Source: Platycnemis pennipes
Lineage: Eukaryota > Arthropoda > Insecta > Odonata > Platycnemididae
Direction: 5' to 3'
NCBI GenBank assembly: GCA_933228895.1
Contig: OW121853.1
Span: forward strand, 77,236,645 to 77,300,644
Length of the DNA: 64,000 bases
Shown in pieces: positions 12,300-22,600 of this stretch (positions within the stretch are counted from its first letter, which is position 1; every line of letters starts with the position of its first letter). A program made the translations under genes and the position numbers. The notes below the pieces were generated by a model. It was not told where the DNA came from, searched no databases, and was given only the letters and a program-made list of their open reading frames with translations.

Positions 12300-12620
12300 T
12301 TGGTGGCTAAACGTGGTGGGATGCGGCGATGCCGCTGGGGGCACGGCGTGTGCTCAACTGCGGCGACGCACGTCGTCCGGGAAAAACCCCGCGGGAGCGG
12401 GCTCCAATTCGGGGCGTGCCGAATACAAAGAGGGCATCACCAAGGGGCGCTCCGGATGTGGTACGGGGGATTTCAATGGGCGCCCAGGAAGAGGGTGGGG
12501 CGCCGTCACTGGGCGCCCCAGCACCAGGGTGCCAGTGATGGCAGCCTGACGATCTTCCATGTCGTCAAGGAAGTCCTTGTCCAACGTCTCCGCGGGGGGA
12601 GGGGCGCGGGTCTCTTACCA
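12300..12620. other. GC- and CpG-rich island with open minus-strand frame
   Basis: Sharply more GC-rich than its flanks. The minus strand is open from about 12610 to 12354 and includes DKDFLDDMEDRQAAITGTLV then HPLPGRPLKSPVPHPERP. Plus frames are also open, as is common for GC-rich DNA. It could be a captured exon, a transposon 5' region or a CpG island. No family recognised. Confidence 0.35.
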
Positions 12621-12771
12621 GGGTAAACATTTTTATCTGAAGCCGGCCCTGTAACAAGGATAGGTCGAGAAATGCACTCGAGGAACCACAAGGCATTCAT
12701 TCAGTGGAGGGGCTATATAGAAGAACTTTATGATACTGAAAATAGTTTTTGCTTATCTAGTATTTGGGCAT

Positions 12772-13012
12772 CACTCACTCACTCAGTGATTCAACCCGAA
12801 GGTTGGTTTTGATAGGTGAGGGTAGAGCTCACCCCGGACTAAGCCAGAGGCGTGTGAATTTCACACATTCAGGGTAGGGGGGCCAGTTCCTTTCCCTGGG
12901 CCACCTCGCACTCCGAGGATTTTACGTTCGGGAGCAGGGGCTTCACCTGGATTTGAACCCCCGACCCTTCGATCAGAAGCCATGCGCTCTACCCACTAGG
13001 CTACCACGCTCC
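12772..13012 (-). mobile_element. tRNA-derived SINE with (GAGT)n tail
   Basis: On the minus strand the head has an A box (TAGCCTAGTGGGTAGAGCG) and B box (GGTTCAAATCC) and ends in gagtgagtgagtga. The head resembles a tRNA but a full acceptor stem is missing, so this is not a functional tRNA gene. Confidence 0.75.
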
Positions 13013-13094
13013 AGAATAGTGAAAACTGTTCTTTCTTATCTTGGGTACAGAACAGGAAAAGGATGTAGATAAGGATGAACAGAAATACTGGATA

Positions 13095-13480
13095 GTGAGA
13101 TAAAGAATTGGCATTGCAAGAAATAAAGGCAGGGAATGTGGGGGGGATTGATATCCCATCAGAACTACTAAAGAATCTAATAGGAGATGGATTTTACAAA
13201 ATTGTTTGTAGGATGTATGAGGAGGGAGTTTGGAAGGAGGTTTCCATAAGAATTGTACTAATACCTATACCAAAACAGATACCAACCAGGGAATGCAAAG
13301 ACTATGGGACTACAATTTAATCTCTCTCATGCAGCAAAGGTCATAAGTCGAATTCTCAACAGAAGGATGGAGAAGAGAGCAAAGAAGTTTCTAGGAAAAT
13401 ATCAGTATTTTTGTAATGGTATGGCAACCTGTGATGTGATTGCAATGATGAGAACATGAGGGAAGGAATTACTTCTGGAA
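13095..13480 (+). mobile_element. RTE-type LINE fragment (reverse transcriptase start)
   Basis: Encodes ALQEIKAGNVGGIDIPSELL and VLIPIPKQIPTRECKDYGT, then after a frame change ISLMHAAKVISRILNRRM. These are RT domain 1-2 motifs of RTE-like elements. Short and decayed. Confidence 0.7.
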
Positions 13481-13489
13481 GGTAAAATT

Positions 13490-14960
13490 CTGGGTGAGGA
13501 AGAGGAATGAAGTGAATTAGTATTTAAAAGGAACATGAAGAAAAGACGTGAGAAACAGGCTATCTGAAAAGAGACTAATCCATATTAAGAAAAGCAGAGA
13601 AAAGTGAGTAGACTCCATCAAAACCTATCCCAAATGGTAGAAAAACATCAATTCATTATTATTTTTAAGATACTTTGGTACGAAGATCTTTAATAATATT
13701 TCTTGTGAACAATCAATACGAGATTCCTCTGAAGGGACAATGACTCCTTCCTTATCCAGCTATCCTCCTCAACCTGGTTCTTTATTCAAGAGTTTTTCCA
13801 AGTTTCAATACATATAACTAAAAGCTTCAACTGAATTCCCACTTTGAGCATTAAATAACTTATATTCTTCAAGTTCATTTTCTTATGAAGAATGTATGTG
13901 CAATGCTCGGCACAATAAAGCAAGGCCATAAATACATATCAGCAAATAAATTAGGTAATAACTCTTACAAAAATGAAAAAGCGATTCCGTGATATGAAGC
14001 TCGATCATGCAGATATTTCAACAGTATATGTCTTTGCTGTTGATCTAACTGTTTTTGGCATTGTTGAGACAATTGTGATGCTCTTCTTCTTCTCAATTCA
14101 ACTCATAAGACTTCCTTCATGCTGATCTGCCGATTCTTCTGCTCGCCTTTGAGAAGTTCTGACTGTAACACCTTTATGATCGTCTAAATGTTATTGATCG
14201 TGTACAGTTCGATCTCCTTTGACGTTCTATGATTGTGTTGAGAATGGCGGACTATGTTCAAATGTGGGCGAGGCATTACAGATGATTAATGAATATGGTA
14301 CAATGATGTAAGGCTGGCTTACTACGACAAACTCTTTTTTTAATATTTAAGGATATGAAGGTCTTCATGGAGGGAGTGGACAATGAAAAATAAAGACACA
14401 GCCAAGTCAGTTTTAATACTGTTTTTATTGCAGGAAAAAAAGGGGAAAATGGTAAGGCGAGGTAACAGGGGGATTGAAAGGGGAGAGCAGGTCTAGATGA
14501 GAGACCCAAGGGGTTTACGGGTCCCTACCAAAGAGCACCGGTGCAACATGAGGGTAGCGATGGCACAGGGGAAAGGAGCAGCGATCCAGGGAAGGGATTA
14601 GGGGGGAGTCCTGGCACTGCAGGTGCCACGGCAGGGTGGTCTGGGCCTCACTGGGTTATAATTTATACAAAAAACTTTATGGCACTTAGCACGGTGATTG
14701 GCATACAAATTATTGCAAAAAAAAACTCCACAGCAAATGTACTCAAGTGCAGATAACTTTTAACTCATACAACCTGTAACACCCATCTAACATCACAGGT
14801 AGTTTCTATATAATTGTCATTTTGATGATGCCAGATTTCAACTCAAAATATTTGTTAGTTGAAATTATAATTTATAATTTCAACATTTTAATATAAAAAA
14901 TGAGTTTTAAAATAAAAACATTTTTTTTAATTTCAACATTTTAATATAAAAATAATTTAA
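13490..14960. other. Intergenic, no gene seen
   Basis: AT-rich, with a GC-richer patch at 14540-14650 (GGGAAGGATTAGGGGGGAGT region) that contains no recognised motif, and a duplicated ATTTCAACATTTTAATATAA piece near 14880-14955. Confidence 0.4.
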
Positions 14961-16445
14961 TATAAAAAAATGAGATGCCATATATGGCATCTCATTTTTT
15001 TAAGTTTGATTTCTCACAACATTTATTAAAATTTATTATTATTATTATAAAAACATTCTCAGCCAAAATGACAATCACATCAAGAGCACAAAGTCTGCAG
15101 TATACCAAATGTAAACCCATTTTTAATGTCTACATCTGGAATATAACAGTATGTACACTGTGTACAGTATACAGATCCCACCTTTATTCAGTAAACTTAT
15201 TAATCATCTTCTGCAAGCAAGGTTTAATCACACTTGATCACATTTCTCCACTAAAAAATCTTTAGAGAAGTCTATAAGGATATTAAATTATTCCAAAATA
15301 AAAATCACACAAACAACAAATATTAAGAATATAAAAAACCTCTTCTAATAAATAAATTAAGAGTAAACACATCTTAGGTTGAATTTTAGAGGACTGAAAC
15401 AGCTCATACAAATAAGGAAATGAATTTGTTGAAAAGAGGAGGGGTCCATCATGACAATAAAGCTATAAGCAATGAGCTGAATGCAACAAATGATTCTCGT
15501 ATAATTTTACACATTCACTAGCTAGCAGTCAACAAGTCTTAATACCAATGTTTTGAATGTATTTTTAATTTGATGTTTTCAGATCTAAAGATGGTATTAC
15601 ATTTATGAGGATTACAGAAGTAACATAATTACAATCTAGTACATTTTTCCTTCACTTCAACGAGTGACTTCAAAGCTGGGTATAAATAGCAATAAAAATG
15701 GCGCAATAATAAAAATATAAAATTGTTGATGTACTTTCATGCTCTACAATATTTTGAACTGCAAATTGAAATGAGAAAGGGAAATCACTGACTATAGCTG
15801 TGTGCCACAACAGATCTGTCAGAATAATATTTTATACAACATTTTCACCATTTATGATGGGCTGTTTATCTGGGATGAATTCATACAAAAAACTCTTACA
15901 TTAAATAGCTCAAGGTTCTAAATGAATAAGCTACTCCCTCCAAGTACACAAACTGTCTCCAGTTGGCTTGCGAAGCACAACTTAATTCAGCATAAAACAC
16001 TACATAACAATAAATAACACGCATCTGGTTCAAAGGAAATTAGGAACATGTTGAATGCTGTTAAAATGATCTTCTCTTAACATTATCTAAGTAAAAAAAC
16101 ACAAACATTTAACAATAGAGGTTTACACCCCACAGGTCAACTGCTGGATAATGAAGACCTAAAATATTGAAGTGATTGACTACATTTATCAATGTTGGCA
16201 GCCATTAAGGCGATACCAGGAAATCAGCTTCCAAGCAACACACAACCAAGACTTCTAATTTGCACATGAAATAATAATATATCACTGGAACTGGGCTTAA
16301 CACAAAGTATAATATTTGCATTTAAATAAAGGATTGGTTTTTTAATCACCTCCACAGACAACGCATATGAAGCTCAGAATGTAAGCCTTCATAAACCACC
16401 TCAAGGTCTCTGTGACATTGAAAGGATCTTTCACATTCACTGGCC
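14960..16445 (-). other. Probable 3' untranslated region and flank of the IL-17R-like gene
   Basis: AT-rich, without long frames. On the minus strand there are AATAAA hexamers at 15188-15183 and about 15027-15022, either of which could direct polyadenylation of gene B. A perfect 38-bp palindrome lies at its far end (14964-15001). No other gene seen. Confidence 0.35.
14964..15001. repeat. Perfect 38-bp palindrome
   Basis: A7 then TGAGATGCCATA, followed by its exact complement ending in T7. On either strand an RNA copy would fold into a 19-bp stem. It lies just beyond the candidate polyadenylation signals of the IL-17R-like gene. Confidence 0.8.
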
Positions 16446-16689
16446 CTATACCTCCAGCAGACTCAGCATCTGATGAAGGTATTTATCATTTGCTCTCTTG
16501 AATGATTTCAGAGTGTCAAAAGATTTCATTAATTCCTCATAGGCAGCTCCTTCTACTTTTAAGTCCATTCTAAGAGTAACTTCATTCGATCTGATGCTGG
16601 AATTGAAAGACATGGATAATTCTACCTCTCTATTCTCCACACCACACTGAATTTCAGCAAAGTTAAGCATTTTACGTACCAACTCATGT
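16446..16689 (-). CDS. Alternative C-terminal coding segment of the IL-17R-like gene
   Basis: 81 codons, open from 16689 to the stop at 16448-16446, beginning HELVRKMLNFAEIQCG and ending KYLHQMLSLLEV. It is rich in charged and amphipathic patterns, unlike the random frames nearby. It lies in the -1 frame relative to the SEFIR tail. It would be in phase if a 38-base intron (16727-16690, GTATAAG...CTCACAG) is removed, giving 576 residues, or if one base is missing from the assembly between about 16726 and 16683. I cannot decide between these from sequence alone. Confidence 0.5.
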
Positions 16690-19600
16690 CTGTGAGTAAT
16701 TTGTCCAGGTGTTCTGGTAGCTTATACCTTGTTAGAGCAGTGGGAAGATATTTTAACTCAACATCATCGTCGAAACCATTTATCCTGCAATAAAAACCAA
16801 TGTTTCCAGCAAGTGAAAAGCATTACTATGCCCATCCCAGACTTGTCAAACCTTTACTAATGTTAGTTAAATTTATGTGAAAAAAATTCAGGAAATACCT
16901 CAAACTATTTCAGGATTTATAACAAAGAGTAAATAAGTTCCTTGTGAAGACTTCCCTGGCATAATAATGAAGTTAGGTTTCTTTGATGGTCCTCCATGTT
17001 GGTTCATATATTTAGGTCAATGGTTTTTCTGGGACTGCAGTCGGCAACTTCAGGTCAGAAGCGCTCATTGGTGATATGGTCATATTTAGAGGCCTCCCAC
17101 CCATGGTCATTTGAACTTATGATTCACTTTTTTTTAAGTTTTGCTATTGGCCATGTGTTTATACACAATGGGGGTGTTTACTCGGAACCAAAATCGCAAT
17201 TTTGTATATGAAATTGTTAGATGGAGACGAAAAATTAATTTTAGTGAAAAACACTAATCTTCTAACCAGAGCCATTCACTCATAAATCAAAAATTAAAAT
17301 AAGCAAAAGGTGACATCCACCGAAGAAGCTGCTTTGAGATCACTGACGCCATCCACCTCCCACCTTTGACTGCTTCTAGGGAAAGGGAATGGAGTGAAGG
17401 GGGGTGTCGGAAGGTCTGCTTGCACATATCCTGTCGCAACCGCTTCTATTGGCAGAGTAAGCTGTGTGTACCCCATTTCGATAAGGTGAAGTAGCTTCGC
17501 AGGCTCAGTTGTGATTGGACGAAGTGGATAACGTAAGAGGTCACATGCACACCCACTTTTCCGAAAGGGTTAAAAACACCAGTTTTCTGCCGTTTATAAC
17601 TCAAGAACTAATTGATGGATCGAAAAATGGAAAATATGTGTCTTTTTATTTTACAAACTCTATCAGATCAGCATAAAAAAATATGGTTAATGACTACATT
17701 GACAACATGAAAATATATTCCTGCTTTAAGTTATTTGGCCTTTTGATGATCTCAAATGCTTCTATAGTATGAGCCATGGGTAGCAAAAACTTTCTTTAGC
17801 ATTTGTTTTTGCCTATAAAATCATCATTTTGTTTAGGTCCTAGCCAGGTATGCTTGATGATGGCAGAAAGGCATAATTATTTGCCTTTGCCTCTCTAGTG
17901 TTCCTTGACAAAGAGTCTAGCACCCATGATGTTTTATATGAGCTTCCACAATACGGTAGTCTCCTTTTATTTTTCTATGGTCTTGATCAAAAGTTTATAA
18001 CCAATTGAGTTGCTATTTTTAAGCCATTTGATTTAAAAATGAAGTTCAGTATTTTTCCTCGTTAATTAAAAAGTGAAAAAATTCAATAGAGTGAAAACAC
18101 GACCGCAGACTATTGCATGCTGGTATATTATACGTATGATGTAACACACTTCCCTCTACCACCTGGTGGTGCTGCAGACTCTTCCAAGCAGATGGTGCAC
18201 TTCGTTAAACCTCATTAAAAAGTTATCTTAGGAACATTTATGCAGTTAATTTAATAAATTTTACTTTTATTTATTTAATTGAATATTATTTACCCAGTTT
18301 ATTTATTTAAAAACAGGTAGTATTCAGTTTACTAAGTGTGTTGTTAACCCAGATAGCAAGCCTGCTGGATTCCAGGCTGGATGGATGGCTGGATGAATGG
18401 CTGGATTTTGGCTGGATGAATCAAGCTGGACAAATCGCCTAGAATCTAGCTGGACTAGTCAAGTCTGTATCCAGCTGGAGTATTCAGCTGAAATCCAGCT
18501 GGTTGAGACAGCCTGGAATATTAGCATCAAAACCAGCTGGATTCCAGTTGGAATCCAACCTGTTATCCAGCTTTAATCCAGTTGGAATAATGTAAAAAGC
18601 ACAACTGGAATCCAGTTTCATTCCAGCTGGATTCCAGCTTTACACTGGATTAATTCAGCTGGTGCGTAATCAAACTCTTGCACACTGGTGAATTCCAGTT
18701 GGAATCTGGTGGGATTCCAACTGCCTTTGCTATCAGGAAGGTTGGCCCAGAATTGTGCAAAGTTCACGCCATGCTTCACAGTAGCAGAGACTCTACCAGC
18801 AGGATGTGCTGGAGCCTATAAAACGACTAATACCATGTTTAACGAAGGAGACTTTTTCAACTATGATAGTGTTCATAGGCGTTTATTATTACATATTTGC
18901 TAAAGCTGTGGGGCCCTGAAATACAATTCAAAAGTTCAGGAGACGACTATTTCCTCTGCCTCACAATGTAAACTATATAGGTACCTGTTATGTCAGCAAT
19001 AAGGCAGCACATCCTACCATTTCTGAGCTCTTTCAAATGGTCTTAAAATTAAAATTTAATTCTCCAGTAAACTAGCGTTTTTCCACCCAAATTATTTGCT
19101 TAAAATTAATACATTTATGGTGGGGATGCATTGCAATTAATGAATTCTGTTTTCCTTGGCGAAGGAAACTACCCTATTGCATTCCACCTCACATATGCCA
19201 ATTTGAATTTCTGCAAGCATATGACTCTTGGATTGGCAGAGATGGTAAGCTGTTATCATAACATAATTAAATCTAGTCTCTACATAATGTTTAATGAATG
19301 TACGTTCAAGCTTCTAAATTATTCCTGCCAAATTATGGCAAACATTGGTCAGCTTTCTCAAAGACTTCCAAACATGTTGATTAACCCTTTTACTGCCAGT
19401 GGGCCGATATATCGGTCCTCTATGGTTATGCAAAAACTGCCAAGGGCTAATATATTGGCCCACTTACATATTTGTAATATTATATTTCCTTCAAATCAGA
19501 GACAGCAAGAATGATTCTTTCATCCTCATAAAAATTGAAATATATCATCAACATTGAGAAAAATTCATATATTAAAATTAAGTGCTTCTAATATACCTAA

Positions 19601-22600
19601 AATTCATAAACTTACGATATTCATGGAAATGTGCTAGGTAGTTTTCACACAGTCTACCTAAAAGGGGCTGGCAGTAAAAGGGTAAATGTTCCATGAACAA
19701 GTTTGCGACGAAAGTTAGAAGTTGAGAACTCATGGCTGATATTTTCATTGATCGTTAAATTCTCTGTTCCACATGAAATATGAGTAACTCACGCAAATCT
19801 GCACCATTTCTCCACGGAATCCCATGATGAGAGAATGAATTATTTGAAGGATTCATTGACAAGAATGACAGGATGAGAGATTTCACGTTGAAGCTAATAA
19901 GAATTTTATTTCCGATGACTCTTGCCTTATGAAAAATATAGAATAAATGTTGAGAGTTCTGAAATGTGAGGATATCCTTCCAGAAAATGGCTGGAGTAGG
20001 CAACTGAGATATTTTACTAGTTTGTATGTTGAAGAGAACCTATTTTCATGATAATAGAGCTGGGTGGAATTACTCTGTGAATTTAAGAAAGGGTGAACAA
20101 CAGTGGAGGTTTTGCAGTTGCTTCAGTTTTACCCAGTGGCTTCAACTACAACAGAGCAGAGATTTATGCTTTATCAAGCAAATAGAAATGTGTGTTAAAA
20201 ATAAAACTTGAACTGGCTAATTGCAAGACAAAATGAATGGATAGAAGACTAATATATGACAGGTAACAAGCACCGTGAACACTACAGACTTCTGAAGATG
20301 ACGACAGGGATGCCTGCTTATAACTGTTTAGGAAAGTTATGGACCAGCATGGAAGACATCACTTGATAACACCTAACACTTACATGACTTAAACATTTAC
20401 TTTGAGTATATTTTCATAGTCACCACATAAAATTATACATCTTTCTACCACCTTCGCAACTGCTCATCACTTTTGGACAAGAAAAATGTGACTTTTAGGG
20501 TAACAAATTTTTAGCATTAAATGTGATGTTTTAGGTTTATGCACTGTGAATTAATGTAAAGTAAAGGAAACACACAATGAGTGAAATTATACTTACTGTA
20601 CAACATATATTTTACGGTAGATATCTCGAGAAAAATCCTGTTTGATATGTGACAAACCATACATGAAGAAATGGTCCAAAAATTCTGGTTGCTGATATAA
20701 GCCCATGATATTAATATGGGCTGCTTCTTGCTGAAGGTATGCACACTTTGTCGTAACAATAATGGTTCGTAACCCCACTTTACGCATAAGTAACTGAAAC
20801 CACTCCTCAGGACCATTGAGTACATCATGGTTACTTTCATCATAGCAATCGTGAACCTGTTTATCAAACAACAGACAATTGGATGCTATATAGATCATTA
20901 AAATACAGTGAAACAAAAAAGTTTTCAAGCAAATATCATATTGAATTCAATAGTTCAGATGGCAAGGAAGGAGGTACATAATCATTTGATGAGGAAGATA
21001 AGTAGAAGTATCATTTCACTCTCCCGAAAAATTTAAGTAACAAGAGGATGAGACAAAGGGATTTAGGACAAAATGAGAAAGACAGAAACACTGAAAGAAG
21101 CACCACAGGACCAGTCTGGGTCTCATATTCCAAAAAGTCCTAAACCATAGGCAAGCACGTGGTTGTTTTTAATTTGAGTCAATTGCATCTGAGAAAAAGT
21201 ACTGAGTTTTACTTGACAGCATTAATCGATTCAGTCCATGCATATCGCGAAAAAAGAATGAGGCCAGTTATAAAGGGCATTTAAGCTGAAGATTTATATC
21301 AGGAATTGAAAAAAGGCCCTATTAGAGTCATGAATGAGACATGGTAGAAGTACTGACTGAAAGGCAGGATGAATCATAGTTTCTATCTTATTATCATTAT
21401 AAGTTATATTGATTGCGCATATTAATTTGGAATCAGGTAGATGACCGGTTCTTAACTTCGGTTCTCAGTTCCGATTCTCGGTTCCGGTTCTTCATTTACC
21501 ACTTACTTTGCAATGCTCAATGGTAAGATAAGGTAATCAATAATCATTTTCAGAGACTGAATTAGAATAATTCGCGACTTTGAAGCATCTAAGTACACTA
21601 TTTCACCAGGTTTTAATGTGAAGCCTCCACTTTCGGAGTGTGAGTAGGTTTCAAACTGGTTTTCGCGCCAATTATTTCGGTACCGATTATTTTTGGCCTC
21701 GGTTCCGGTTCTAAGCTCAAGAACCGGTGGAACCGAGAACCGAAGAACCGAACTGACCCATCCCTACTTTATATCAATGGCAAAGCAGTCGTATAACAGT
21801 CAGCAGGGATTTAACGGAGAAATGTAGCAAGGTATATTGTGAAATAAAATTTATTTATTCCAGGAAAGTAACATATTCCAGTCAAAATTCAAAAACAAAA
21901 CAACCGATGAGCAGACCAAGCAGCCAGATCCCGAGGCCGAGAGAGCCGCCAAGTCCGTGCTACCCAGAGCTGCTCAGCCAGGACGACAACAAAATGCACA
22001 CCTTGCCGCTCAAGGACAACAATGCTCCGTGCGTTCAACCATGATTTTCATTTTTTTGCTGCGCCTCTGGAGTTTTTCCCTGACCAGAATCTAATTCAGG
22101 GTGGCTACTGATAACCAATTTTCAAATTCCCTGACTTTTCCCTGATTTTTCCCTAATGGCTTTACCAATTTCCCTGACCAATCGCCAAAAGGTCGCTTAT
22201 TATCGGAATATTTTATTTCTGCTGAATTAAATTTTCGTCGAAACTCAGAAAATGTTAGAAGCTGAAATCAATACATTAAAAGCTATAAGAATGAAAAAAT
22301 ATATGAAACCTCCGCCCTAATGAAAAAATATATTATACCTTCATATTTGTACAAACAAACTAACCTTTATCGCGCCACTGCGAGCGAAAACAGGAGGCAA
22401 TTAGCAACGGCAGCGTCATTATAGGAATGTCATATTTGAGGTGGTTTGTTACCTGATTAAGTTGCTTCGAGAGGGAGCTAAGGGGGCCATTCAATAATTA
22501 CGTCGAGCGTGAAAGGTGGGGAGGGGAGGAGAACTCTTCTTATGGTCTCGCGAAGGGGGGTATGGAAATCGAAGATGATCTCACGTAAGATTTTGTTTAC

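Noticed and set aside
12300..12626. Three overlapping plus-strand frames in the GC-rich island.
   Set aside because: Open in all frames because stop codons are rare in GC-rich DNA; Gly/Arg-rich nonsense composition.
12930..13012. Possible tRNA gene (A and B boxes present).
   Set aside because: No complete acceptor stem; a tail of GAGT repeats follows, so it is a SINE head.
20517..20867. 116-codon minus-strand frame over SEFIR exon 11.
   Set aside because: Shadow frame of the real exon; the SEFIR frame has correct phases and motifs.
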